Part shown: in pieces, positions 38,469 through 49,800 of the stretch
Numbering within the stretch: position 1 is the first letter of the stretch
Layout of the letters: the number at the start of each line of letters is the position of its first letter
NCBI GenBank assembly: GCA_008360955.1
Contig: LUCM01000230.1
Span: 36,223 to 100,222, forward strand
Length of the DNA: 64,000 nt
Direction: 5' to 3'
Source of the DNA: Fasciolopsis buskii
Taxonomy: Eukaryota > Platyhelminthes > Trematoda > Plagiorchiida > Fasciolidae
Notes under the pieces: model-generated
What the model was told of the DNA's origin: nothing
The model's input: the letters and a program-made list of their open reading frames with translations, nothing else
The model's database searches: none
Program-made: the position numbers and the translations under genes

Positions 38469-38496
38469 AGCTTGTTCGCCACGTTATGTTGTTTTT
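38469..38496 (+). repeat. Left member of a flanking short direct repeat
   Basis: The 28 bases here share a core, GTTCGCCACGTT, with 41056-41079, plus matching AGC[TC]T before it and a T-rich run after it. Position 38469 is the left edge of the Penelope-like insert. The repeat could be a target-site duplication or a remnant of the terminal repeats (pLTRs) of Penelope elements. Confidence 0.6.
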
Positions 38497-39143
38497 AATG
38501 TATTCTATGAGGATTTCAAATATTTGAAGCAAGCCGAAGACCCCGTCATACTTCGTGAACTTAACAGTTACGTTAAGTTTTGAACGAAGTTGACCCTGGC
38601 TAATGCTCGTGTTCAATTCTTCGATGAGTGTACCCACAAATCAGAATATCCCAAACTATATCGGACTGTTTTGTGGAGAACTCGCGTGAACATTAATAAT
38701 GTTTGCTTACGTCGCCGAGCCCTAAACGAGCGAGACACAGTAACCAGTCGGGCATCAGAATTGGAGCGAAATTTTTTCAACTAGGCGCCGGTCCTCGATA
38801 AGCTGGCTGGAGAGAAAAGGGAAAGGTTCGTCGCCTACGTTCATTCAACGATGGAAAACAAGTGAAGCGATTGCGGTCAACGTTGGGAAAAACCCCTCGG
38901 ATCCGAAGAGATTCATCCACAACTTGTCATCTGTAAGCCTGGAAAACAGATTGCTTGAATTCCTATCATTGGGACCAAAATTGTGTTGCCCATCCAAAAA
39001 ATAGATATGGAGATTGAATGTAAAAATCTACTTAGTCAACTGTCAGACCTGATGCCATCCTCTCCAACGGAGTTGGCGAAAATTAAATCCCGTCTCGTCA
39101 CTTCATGTTAACAATATCGAGACGACAAACGAGTAAAGTGAGG

Positions 39144-40251
39144 ATTGGTAACGCCTGAATACTTAAGGCGTCTAAAAGAAGCACACGAAAATAGCACAAT
39201 AATGTTGACCAAACCAGATAAAGGAGCCAGTATTGTGATCATCAGCAAGTCAGACTAAATTGAGAAAATGAACAGAATACTGAGCGACGAGTCAGAATTT
39301 GCAAAGACACCAAACAAATAGGATAGAACAACTCAAATAGAAAAATCTACTTCTATGAGATTATGAACCCTGAAACAGAATAGAACGATTGTCGCTTTAA
39401 CCTTTGGGCGGATACGACTCACAGGTACAACAATTCCTAGAGTGTACGGCCCACCGAAGGTGCACAAAGACGGAGCTCCGATGAGACCTATTTTGGACAT
39501 GTGTAATTCTCCGTATCACGCTTTATCTAAGTGGTTGTCCAGTCTACTGGAAACAGTAAGAGCAGCCATTCCTAGACGTAGTGTGCGAGATACATTTGAT
39601 CTCACAGGAATTATTAAAAGCCTACATCTGGAAGGGAAGCAGATTTTATCACTGGATGTAGTTTCTCTGTTTACAAATGTTCCGATCAGCGAAGCGATTA
39701 GTTACATTTGCGAGTACATCTAAGATAACGACATATCCATAGGGATTTCACTGGATGAACTGGAACAACTACTCTTCGTGTGCACCAAAAATGTTCAATT
39801 TCGAATCAGTGGTGACATATAGAGGCAAAAGGATGTAATGTCGATGGGGTCATCATTGGGACCATTGTTTATCTTTATGTCCAAATTAGAGAATAATCAA
39901 CTGCGCTCGCCAATCAGGCACTGTACCGTATACAAAAGTAATGTTGATGTACTATGTGTGGTAGAGGAACATGCGGACATAAAGCGGACGCTAAACACGT
40001 TTAAAAATGTCCATTTAAGCGTAAATTTCACACTAGACGAAGAAACAGGCCGTAGCTTAGCATACAAGGGTGTGTACATGAGGCTGCGGCAGGACGGATC
40101 TGCACAACTACTAGTCTGTAAAAAAGCAACGTGGAACGGACTGTACATTCATTTTCACAGCTTTTTGCCGTTACAAGCGAAGAGGAACCTAATATGCTGT
40201 TTAGCTGACACAGCAAGAAAAAATATGTACGGACGACAAAATAAAAAATGA
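39144..40251 (+). pseudogene. Penelope-like reverse transcriptase domain
   Basis: RT fingers and palm are clear: KPDKGAS at about 39209, YGPPKVHKDG at 39442 onward, LSLDVVSLFTNV as the first catalytic aspartate region, and GSSLGPLFI. The second catalytic pair, normally two adjacent aspartates, reads V-D at 39943-39948 in YKSNVDVLCVV, so one metal ligand is lost. Stops at 39256, 39319, 39364, 39721 and 39820 break the frame. Product would have been a telomerase-related RT of the Penelope class. This copy cannot make it. Confidence 0.88.
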
Positions 40252-40519
40252 ACTTCGTTTCCTGCGAAGCGTATTCGTATGAAATTGATACACCGAAAGA
40301 TTCATAAATAAGGCTATGCAAAAACACAAAAAGTAAGACAAAAAGAAATAGGACCAATAAAGAAACCCGTATACGTTCGTTTGCCTTCTCAAAGGTGACA
40401 CGGAAGCGGAAATTATCCAACGGAGACTGTCCAGGTCAATCAGTAGAACATTCTTTGCTGCACAGTTGGAAACTGTATTCACATCCAAACCGACCACACG
40501 TTTCCAACTATAGGACAGA

Positions 40520-40890
40520 TCGCCAAAATCTGTAGCCTCATTCTGTGTGTATCCATTCACCTGGTCCTGTGGGACTAGGTGTTTTGGCCGCACTACTAGG
40601 TGTTTGTCCGATCGTGCTCGTGAACTCTACCTGGCTTGGTTGAACACAGAAACAGTTAAGATAATTCCTACCGCGGTGTTAACACCTTGTCGAGTCAAAT
40701 TACTCAGTGAACGTGACAAGTGCTTTTTTGCACTATCTACGAAGTTGGGAGCAAACAATCAAGAACTATCAAGAGTCGCATCTTAAACACAGCCGAAGCC
40801 GTATCTATCCGTTTATATAACCCCGCTCTGTGTGCTCAGAAACAATTTGTTCAGACCCTTAAACTTCGCTGGCCCGCCAGTCACCATCCA
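40520..40890 (+). pseudogene. Penelope GIY-YIG endonuclease domain and C-terminus
   Basis: The open frame at 40547-40786 reads FTWSCGTRCFGRTTRCLSDR followed by ARELYLAWL. It matches the GIY-YIG domain that Penelope-like elements carry after RT, with the second hallmark Y-I-G reading C-F-G. A shift into the 40720-40965 frame gives AEAVSIRLYNPALCAQKQFV, the typical C-terminal end. The catalytic arginine-like positions are partly kept, but the first Tyr-containing motif is degenerate. Confidence 0.82.
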
Positions 40891-41055
40891 TCAAGAGGTT
40901 TGCAACCTGATCATGTGACAAATTGGTTAACTGCGGACACACACATTCCGAGAGTTGTGAACTGATGTGACTGCAAACCGGCAATTCCCTTGATCTATTT
41001 CAAATCGCATGTATAGTATTTAAGGTATTGGTATGAGTACGAATAACTGAAATCT

Positions 41056-41079
41056 AGCCTGTTCGCCACGTTGTTTTTT
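41056..41079 (+). repeat. Right member of the flanking short direct repeat
   Basis: Partner of 38469-38496, lying 2.59 kb downstream, between the end of the Penelope coding remains and the gypsy integrase. Same orientation, with small differences including loss of a short AT-containing piece. Confidence 0.6.
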
Positions 41080-41219
41080 GTCGAAGCTGAATGAACGACT
41101 GGGTAAGCGGATGATCCGTACATCTCTAGAACTCAAAGTTGCCAGAAAGGAAATAGACGCGAACGTTTGGGCCGTGAAATGTAAACCAGTTCGCCCGATA
41201 AAAATGCATTATGACAGGC

Positions 41220-41625
41220 ATGGAATGAACTGCAACACGCATTCAGTCCCAAGATGAAGCCACGATAGCAAATGTTTTGGTCCCCTAGTGGGTCTGCCGA
41301 TATGTGGCCCCTTTAGGCCTACACTCGAACCAAGGTGAGGCCAGTTACTGCGCCAGCTAACTATTCTGCTAGGGATACGGAAGGCGATAGCCACGTTGTA
41401 TCATCCACCCGGGAAAGCGAGAAAGTTGAACACACTAACAGGACTATTAAAAGCTTCCTCCAAGGTTTCTTGAAAACTGTTAAAACTGACCTCTGGGAGG
41501 ACGTTTCACCGTTGTGTATACTGACTTACGGCTCAGCCCTCCAAACCACTGCAGAATAAAGTCCCGTATACCTTAACTTGGGCCGTGAGCTTCGTATACC
41601 GATGGGACGAGCGCAAGTACAAAAT
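41220..41625 (+). mobile_element. Ty3/gypsy integrase catalytic core (3' fragment)
   Basis: Plus-strand pieces in alternating frames give the integrase core. They are EATIANVLVP-stop-WVCRYVAPLG with LHSNQG, then QLLRQLTILLGIRKAIATLY with HPPG, then VEHTNRTIKSFLQGFL, and LTYGSALQTTAE-stop-SPVYLNLGRELRIPM. This is the segment of a gypsy integrase around the second catalytic Asp and the Glu region. The zinc-binding and first-Asp parts are missing or unreadable. It is the 3' continuation of the gypsy pol at 37600-38450, displaced by the Penelope-like insertion. Stops and frameshifts make it dead. Confidence 0.84.
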
Positions 41626-43829
41626 ACCTATTTATGAAATATAGAAAATACAATTAACGATGGCTTACAAAGACCACTGACCCAAAACAGCGCTTATTAA
41701 TAACAAAATGTTTAGCGAGTCCGAATTTAGAGTTTTCGTTTAGTGGAACGTTCTGACCTCAACTAATCAGTCATTTGAATAAATCATTTTCAGAAACAGG
41801 AGGAAATGCCGTGGATTCTCTCTATGTTCTGTGTTGCAAACATGCATCAGTAGTTTATCGACAATTCATACTCCCTTTGCGTAGCGAACGTAAGGATTCA
41901 TTATAGAAATTACATTTATTGTTTTCTTAACCTAACCGATTGCATTTTTTTAAAGTCTCGGAGGAAGGAAAACGCATTCTGGTGTTTTGATAGCATAATT
42001 CACGGAGAAGAATGACTGATAGCAAAGAAGCTATATCTTACCGCGATCCTGGGTAATGGAACGAGCCCGAGTACTCATTGTGCTTCGGATCAGAATCGGA
42101 ACTGATGCTTAGGTGGATCGACGAGCTTCGAGTTTTACTACAAACTAGATTATGTGGAAATTTGAGGTTATTTCTTAGGCCACGAAACCAAAGAGGTCAA
42201 GATGCAAGGCCTCACGGCGTGGAATGTAATTCGCACAGGAATATTAACCGTTGTCATTCAGTGAATGTCCGTTGGACATTCTCTATGACATATGTGAAAC
42301 TCACGCTGGAACATACCACAGAACGATATTCCTGGAATGGCCTTAAGTGGGACTTAATGTAGGTTTGCATTTGAATGTTATTATGGCTATGGAGAACGAA
42401 CCCATCAAATCTTTGCGGTAAGAATTTTGTTGACACTTCGATGCCACAGGTATGCTAAAATATCAACTGGCTGAATCCGATGATTCCCACACGGCGCCTC
42501 CCAGAACATGGGGACAACCAAGGAGTCGCATGTGGTATAAAAATTGTCTGCCTCATTGGACATCAAGCCCAGGAGCAACACACGTGAAAACATAGTAAGC
42601 GTAAGGTTCTGACACCTATTATTCGAGCAGCTCTCAGGGAAATTGATGCGAAACACATCAAAGTAAGACTTATCCGCAAGTTTTGAGGCACTGAATTAGA
42701 TTTTCATCAAGCTGTACAGATTATACGAATCTCAAATGCACCGGCAGTGTAACAGCACAAAGAGAGCCAAAGGTCAAAAGCTATTGAACGTGAACAAGCA
42801 ATCGCGTCAAGACCCAGGCCACAAATAAAGTCGAACCTTTCGGAAAAGGGTGACACAAAGCAAACTGAGTGACACACACTAATTGAGTTAGACGAGTAAA
42901 TAACCGTGATTATTTACATATCTGCAGATATGAACTAATTCTGACCAGTATACGGGTTTAATGAAGAAGTGGACAGGACTTCCAAAATGGTCCTTTACAC
43001 CGCCGGCCAAAATCCTTCAAACTGGGCAAGCGATCGTAAGGTCAGAGGTCACCATTTCTACTGCGCCTATTGCTTTCCGGAAGTCACTGCCTTTACTCCT
43101 CCCAGTGTTGCAGAATTCTTTTGTCACCGGTCTGACTTCTACTTCTCTTCAGTTTCGTAGTGGGGTATTTTCCAAATGTGTCTGGCTGCCATCAATGAAT
43201 ACGCGACAACCGGAGTGATATTGTGGGAATATTATGGAGGGATTGGGGAACGTTAGTGTTAATCAAGCTTTAATACAAGGATCGCGTAGTAAATGGGTCG
43301 GTAATCCCCACATTGAAGTGAACATGTGTGTACAATAACATGTAAAGGGACTGATGTTATCGTCAACCAAGGAAATTCCTAATATTGCTTTATTTGAATA
43401 GCGGTTGATGGTTGAAGAACGCATGGCCTTTATCAAGTCAGCAGCACATTGCATGGTGGTACGTGAATCAAGAATCCGGTTCAGATGCTTAAGTTCAATA
43501 CCTATTGCGTGACTGGTTACCGTTAGGATTTTCAAGCTACCGAAATTTTCAAATGTAAATGATGCATCTGATGACAGGTGAACTAAAGATGGGGGCGTTA
43601 TGCATAAGACTCTTTCGCATGTTTAATGTGTAATGGCGCGGTGGGGAGAGAAATGTACGCTTTGCACATGTCTTACACTAAGTTTTATCTCTCAATACCA
43701 TTATTCACCGCCTACATCTTGTCCACAAAATCATCGCTGAGGGAAACCCGGCTCTGCCAGAAAAGCTTTACCACAGTCGGTTCAACAGGTTGTCCAATTT
43801 CTCATTTCCAGTAATCAAAGCTGGGAACC
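41626..43829. other. Unassigned region after the gypsy integrase
   Basis: About 2.2 kb without recognised coding motifs. It may contain the gypsy C-terminus and 3' LTR, but I could not match any LTR pair by eye. Confidence 0.35.
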
Positions 43830-44080
43830 TGAATTTTAACTTTTTCCCACAACTGCAATCGGAAAGGTGAGCCAATTCTTCTGACTTTCCAATAAAATGC
43901 CCGGCAAGTTTGCCCACTTTGATGGGTTATCGAGTGCTTTCGTACCTCCGGAGAAATAGTCAACCGGATTACAGGCAGATTCTATACAGAACCACTGGTT
44001 CGCCTTGGTAACCTCGTGGACTGCCGTCAGCTTATTAGCCATAGATGTGTTTACGTTGCGAATATAGTAATGTTGTAGAA
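43830..44080 (-). mobile_element. BEL/Pao pol fragment: RNase H tail to integrase linker
   Basis: The minus-strand frame within 43836-44150 contains VLQHYYIRNVNTSMANKLTA and a segment with NPVDYFSGGTKALDNPSKWA. It corresponds to the BEL/Pao region between RNase H and integrase. It ends near 43830, and the expected integrase is not readable to the left. Directly upstream on the same strand lies a gag-type fragment rather than the rest of RNase H, so the order is scrambled relative to an intact element. Confidence 0.72.
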
Positions 44081-44323
44081 CGGATTGTCCTAACGCGAAT
44101 CTCGCATTACTTTTGCTTGCCCTTAACCTTTGTGACTGCTTGTGCGTCACTCTTACTCGGCTCCGTCCGATTGCAATACGGGCAACCCTGACACTCGACC
44201 GGTGGGACGAGAAGACAGTCGGAATTGGTGGAAGGTTGAGTATATTTTTGCAGCAGCGTGCGAGCGGAGCGTGCTTGAGTTGCGCGCAAATGGCGACCGC
44301 GCTTGGCGGTCAACGTTCGGTTT
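44075..44323. repeat. Arm 1 of a 249-bp inverted repeat
   Basis: Matches the reverse complement of 45747-45995 with only a handful of mismatches by eye. The minus-strand translation contains CQGCPYCNRTEPSKSDAQAV, which resembles the zinc-knuckle part of BEL/Pao gag with degenerate ligands. Homology to a third, more diverged copy at 46519-46805 extends past the right end of this arm to about 44365. Confidence 0.92.
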
Positions 44324-44574
44324 AACAAGTTATCCAGAGGAACAATTCCATGTTTCGCTACGACGTACGATATAAAAGTCCTTCAAGGATACGGCTTTCG
44401 ATTTATCCGGCCACAAAATCTATCTAGCATCTTCACCGTTCCCACAACCAACACCGCAGCTTCAGGCTGGAAGCCTTCCCTAGTGGGGTTACTCTTGCTT
44501 GAAAGACAGCAGTCTGCATTGAAGTCAACCATCTGTCTCGGTCCACTTGCATATGTCACTTCTCTGCCCATGAG

Positions 44575-45190
44575 CGGTAACTTTATCTGCTGAAAAGTTT
44601 CCTGAATATCCTACAGATTCGGCCACCCTTCCTAGTCGAAGTTTCACAACTTTTCGATTAGCAGAGGAGTGAGATCAGGGCTTTGCAGTATACAGCGATT
44701 CAGTGAGAACCTATCATATTCAGCCGTGCAGTCAAACACGACACGAAAATTTTCAAGCCACTTCGGGCTTAAAAGTGAGTGATGTGCTATGCATCAAACT
44801 TTTTCGCCAGTCAATCCTTGAGATTTGGTCTTTGTAATGTACCCGATCTTTGGATCGTCTGGCATAGTCTTGGCAAAAGCTCCTTCGAACTGAGCTTCTT
44901 TTAACACCCTCTTTTTCGAGTAGCACAGTTTCTTAATCGCCACGGTTTCTTAACTGGTGATCAAAATAACCCCGGTTTGCAAGGCATGATCTCTACGAAC
45001 CTCTTGTTTTCGCATCGAATGTTGCCTTGTATTATCGCGACTTCTAAGTGATCTTCCCTGGAACGCTCTCCTAGATCGCCTGCATTATCCTGAAATTCAC
45101 TGTCGTATAGCCGTTTCACGTCAGCTATCTTGCCCTCTGTAAATTTGATGGATATAAGCGAATTTGTCGTTTTTTCAGTTTGCCCAAAGG
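44575..45190 (-). mobile_element. BEL/Pao pol fragment: pre-RT region and RT fingers
   Basis: Minus-strand pieces read RLYDSEFQDNAGDLGERSRE (the linker between protease and RT), then after a frameshift WLENFRVVFDCTAEYDRFSL. Next come LNRCILQSPDLTPLLIEKL and DIQETFQQIKL. The RVVFD..A and LLQGPDLT-like segments and the following catalytic-region box are characteristic of BEL/Pao RT. The RT stops there: the palm with the second catalytic pair is absent, and unrelated-looking sequence (44383-44571) follows. The fragment sits in the spacer of the inverted repeat. Confidence 0.8.
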
Positions 45191-45746
45191 TTCAAAACCT
45201 ACTGAGGCAGAAATTGTTCATGTAAACAATCGTTCCTTTTGGTTTTCCAAGCTTTGGTCAACCGCTCAATGTGCTTTGCGAGATCGTATGTACATTCGTC
45301 CATGTATCCCTCGACCTGATCATTTGATCTGCCAGTGAGTGTACCGGCTTTCACTCCAACCAGTATTATGCTTATCCCTCATAACTTGACCAAAGCGACT
45401 CTCTGCAATGCGCATCTGCAGTTCAATAAAACTTGTCGGTTCCTCAAAATTGGGTTCTCTGGTCTCGCTCTCTATCTGCTGATTTTATTTGCTATTTATG
45501 CACAGCTCCCCCAGAAGTCTACATGTGCCCAGTGAACGACTGTTTTGACGGCTTGCTGAATGTCAAGATCAGGCTGATGCTGCAGGTGTGCTAAAGACCA
45601 TGATCAGTATAGCGTATTTGGTATCGCAGACTTTAATTCTGTTACTACCCTTCTGGAAAACCCATGTTTTTTGAAATATTTTGGAGTTGAAGTTATTTTA
45701 AAATGGCGAGGCTGAAAATTCTCATGCAGCCGTAGAAAGGTTCACA
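45191..45746. other. Unassigned sequence in the inverted-repeat spacer
   Basis: Lies upstream of the BEL/Pao RT fragment on its coding strand, where protease would be expected. No catalytic DSG/DTG motif could be read. Confidence 0.35.
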
Positions 45747-45995
45747 AAACCGAACGTTGACCGCCAAGCGCGGTCGCCATTTGCGCGCAACTCAAGCACG
45801 CTCCGCTCGCACGCTGCTGTAAAAATATACTCAACCTTCCACCAATTCCGACTGTCTTCTCGTCCCACCGGTCGAGTGTCAGGGTTGCCCGTATTGCAAT
45901 CGGACGGAGCCGAGTAAGAGTGACGCACAAGCAGTCACAAAGGTTAAGGGCAAGCAAACGTAATGCGAGATTCGCGTTAGGATAGTCCGTTCTAC
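45747..45995. repeat. Arm 2 of the 249-bp inverted repeat
   Basis: Reverse complement of arm 1 at 44075-44323, about 98% identical by eye. The spacer between arms is 1423 bases. The gag-like coding sense here is the plus strand, opposite to arm 1. Confidence 0.92.
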
Positions 45996-46509
45996 ACCAG
46001 CCGTTCGAACTCCGCGTTTTTGTTCCGTTTGGCCGGCCACTCTAAGGGTGTAATGGCATTGATCTTTCGGAGTAGAACGACTATTCTCGGGAACTACTTT
46101 TTGTGAGATCTGTTCTGACGCCTAATGTCTATTCTGCCACAAATGTTTTTGTATGTTTTATGGCAAACCGGATCGGTACATTTCCCTCTATGCGGCACTT
46201 CTCGAAAACTCGCTTTCGAATCGTTCCGACCAAAAGGCACCTATCAATTGTGGTTTCAAAGTCTCCTGGATTGTCGTCTCGGGGCTACATTGGCGGCACG
46301 ATGTGTGCAATAGGATTCTCTCACTCCATTGTTGGCTGACCTCTTTTCTATTCTATCGACTGAGGGGCTCGGTCAATCGAGCTACCGGACTCAGATAGAA
46401 GACACGTTTGGGGTCGTACTCCAAAACGTCTTCTAAAGAGATATCTGGTCCGTTACATTTCGCTATGTGAATACGGGGCTTGAATGCCCTAGCGCGTGTG
46501 ATTTTATCC

Positions 46510-46865
46510 TCAGCCTTGGTGTAGGACGGATTGTTCTAACGAATCTCGCATCAAGTTTCGCTTGCCCTTGACCTTTGTGACTGCTTGTGCGTCACTCCTG
46601 TTGGGCTCTGTACGATTGCAATACTGGCAACCCTGAAACGTGACCGGTACAGGGAAAAGACTGTCAGAATCGGAGCAGGTTAAGTATATTTGACAGGGGT
46701 GTGCGAGCGGAGCGTGCTTGAGAAACGCACAAGTGGTGACCACGTTTGGCCGCCAACGGTTGATTAAACAAGCTATCCGGCGGAACAAATCCATGTTCCG
46801 CTACGCTAGTGTGCTTGAATGTATTGCTAGGCCGCTGCCTTGTTATTGTGCTATAGAATGACATC
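46510..46865 (-). mobile_element. Third, diverged copy of the BEL/Pao gag-like segment
   Basis: The minus-strand frame (46510-46794) reads CQYCNRTEPNRSDAQAVTKV, clearly related to the arm 1 and arm 2 translation. It is in the same orientation as arm 1. The nucleotide match runs from about 46519 to 46805 with many substitutions. Three copies in 2.8 kb, in two orientations, show repeated insertion or rearrangement of the same family. Confidence 0.75.
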
Positions 46866-49800
46866 TATTTCTGGCCTTTTGTGCTTCCGTGTTATGCTTG
46901 TATCAACTCAGCTGGGAAACATATGAAGATGGCAAAGTGCCGTGCTGCATATTCGAATCTTCATCACCAAATATGACTCCATGTGTTTATCAACTTGTAT
47001 TTGTCTTGCCTCGGACAGGAAGCTGAAAATCACATTTTAGCCATTCTATATGGCAATCCGAACAATTTTTCAAATTCTCACGTACTCTCACAAATTACAC
47101 ATTAGGATCCAGCCTTCCATGTTCTTCATTCCACTCCTCTACTTGGTCTTTGCGATGACACATCAGGTAAGCAGAGCGCCGTCCTGGGCCGCTTTATTGG
47201 GAACTAAAGAAACTATACTTCCGACAATAAACTGGCAGTCAATCCTCGGTAGTCCATCAAAAATTATTGGTTAAACTCGCAGGACGGCGAATGTCGTCTA
47301 TACTTTGAATTTGGCGTAGCCGGATTTTGGCGACCTTTGCAACACCTGAATCCCACTGATTTCCCCGTCGACCAGTTTCCTGTTTCTGACTAACCGCGAC
47401 ACTGATATTTAGTGTGGTCAGTTCTTATTCCCACCCCAATTCAGTTGGTCTTAAACTACACACATCAAATTCTTTCGGATCTAATTGCCAAACATCCTCC
47501 CTCTGGCTTTCGGACTTTCTAAACCATCTACTTATACCTTGTCTTGTGATGATAAATCGGTGTAATTTCCGCAAGTTACCCCCAGAAAGGTCAAGCAGAC
47601 CTCGAATCCCATCAACCCTTGCCAAGTCCAGCTTATCGAAATATGCAGTAGATTTGATGCCAGAGCTACTATCTCCCTAATGTGACTGTGTGACAAACAA
47701 AACAAGGTCCAGCAAACGGACTATTTTTCAGTGAGACTATATCCATCGACTAACCTCGCCAAACCTTTCCATGCTGTTACCAACCTCAACCGCGCTGCAA
47801 CCGCGCGTTTTTTCCACTCCGCAACTGGGGAAACCCAAAGACATCATGAATGTCAAGAACGTTGTCGTCTTCAACGTGCCTGATCGCATTCCACAACTTT
47901 TAGCCAAACTTATCACGCTTGGAGTGTATAGTATGGCCCACCACCGTTGACTCTTATCCAGGCTCCAAAATAAATGTCAGAAACAACTGATGATAATGAT
48001 AATAATTTATTTCTTGGACATTTCCAACAACATTTAGCGTGCATGATCACGACGTGCCGCAATAGTGAAATAAGGATAAAATATGCACTCACTTGCAAAC
48101 GAAGTGGGGCCAATACAATAGTTAGTAATAACTATATCAGGCCATGTGACTGGTAGAATTATAAATAGTAACCAATTTCTACACGGGGTATTCGAGCCAC
48201 TTTTGCGCATCTCGTAGGCTGCCATACACAAGCAGCAGGCTGAAATGGACCTATAAGTTCATCGGAAAGTCCCTTAAGGTGGTGAGTTTTCTGAATGTTG
48301 GGAACGGACACGAATAAAACTTGGCAGAATGAATGGGGCGTGGCAAGAAAAAACGCCATAACTCAAGAAACGGGATATTTGGGGACAGTCTTCTGCGGAG
48401 TGCATAGTCTGTTGAGCAGTATATTGAACGGACGCAGGCGGCACAAAGCTCAAAAAAATTGAATCACCGTCTGTTTGGCAAGGAAAACGGCAGCAAGGGA
48501 AAAAAATTATGTAACCTTATGCCTGATCCATGCGGTTTATTTGGATAATTTTGATTTCACGAACTTCAATTAGGTCCAGTGTTGCAGGCGGGGTTGAAAG
48601 AGAAAAGGGGGACCGGAATCAAATCAGGCAATGTCTGGTGGACTCTTTTGAGTAGTTCTCAGGAGCAGCAGTGTGTTGGGAAATTCCGTAGACCAGAATA
48701 AAGGTTCATGAAAAATGGCGATCCTCAATCACGTTCACGAAGAATGCTGCGATGTATTTGGAACGTCAGCTCATTTCAGACGCCAATAAAAATGATTCCT
48801 TCGTGATTCCGTTTTGTAAGGTTTTGTCCAAAGAACTTCAGGAGGGGGCAAAAGAAAGCCAATGCAAAATGGGGCAAGTGAGCATATGGATTAAAGAACT
48901 GTTTACCGCAAAGATGCTAATGGATGGAGCTGACCGAGTGCTGGCCACCCTACCTGAAAAACACCGTTTGAGGGTGAAGGCAGGAGGTGTAATCCGCCAA
49001 CCTATCTGCACCCGCACACCTCTGCAGCTGAGCTGCCCGCCCGATATGTGCTGGCCAAAGTGGTCGATATTAGCACTAAGCGCACTATTTTGGTAAGGAT
49101 GGTGTACAGGAGGAGTGAAGGAGGAAACAGAAATACCCGCATTTTTCTAGGAGTGGATATGCCCAGGCGAGCAAAACCATGGTAGCTAGAGCATGAAATA
49201 CATGTTTGCACCCAAGCGGAAGTGAATGGCCTGGAAACGGGAAAATACTACCAATTCTGTTGCAGTTTCATGAGAAGCTGCCAGAATGAGTTCATGAAGG
49301 ACAAGACATCCACTGTCCAATGAACGCCGCACAAAATCATCAAGTTTTTTACCAACGAATTTCCCCCCCAGTCAATATCGCCATCACAGATGACCATCAC
49401 GGCTCCTCAAATCAACCAGAGATGAGCTGCCTCGTAGGCCCACCCCTCAGTGTAATGAATTATCTGTGCGGAGTCATCCCGGCAGACCGAAGGCAGGGCA
49501 TATTCTCGTTGTATCAAATAATCCCCTCTAGCCCGACCACCAAATTCACCGACCTATCTCTCCCAAACCATGTTTCCAGTGCAACGCACGGCTGAAAAAA
49601 CCGTCCAAAAAACCATTTTCGATCAGGATTCATGGAATAACTTACACACAAATGACTTTGGTGCCTTTTTCTATGCATGCCTCCGTCTGTTAAAAATTTC
49701 GTTTGTTCGCACACATTGCACGATTTTGACGCTCACCGTTTTGGATCCCGCGATCAGAAGGCAGCCTAGCATGTCTCTGGTGAAGTTTTGGTTGCCTGTG

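Larger units (their letters stand above)
38465..40965 (+). mobile_element. Penelope-like retroelement (RT plus GIY-YIG endonuclease), decayed, nested in Ty3/gypsy
   Basis: A single plus-strand reading frame runs from about 38590 to 40251, interrupted by about ten stop codons but no visible frameshift. The GIY-YIG part near 40547 is in another frame. Order: N-terminal region (ALNERDTVTSRASEL), LTKPDKGASIVIISKSD, then the RT core YGPPKVHKDGAPMRPILDM and LSLDVVSLFTNVPISEAI. Next come MGSSLGPLFIFMSKLE, the catalytic region, a C-terminal region with WNGLYIHFHSFLPLQAKRNL, and the endonuclease. These are hallmarks of Penelope-like elements. It sits between the RNase H and integrase parts of a Ty3/gypsy pol on the same strand, so it inserted after the gypsy copy. 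Confidence 0.9.

Noticed and set aside
42961..43218. Two overlapping plus-strand frames near 43 kb considered as zinc-finger-like
   Set aside because: Cysteine and histidine spacing does not fit any knuckle or finger pattern.
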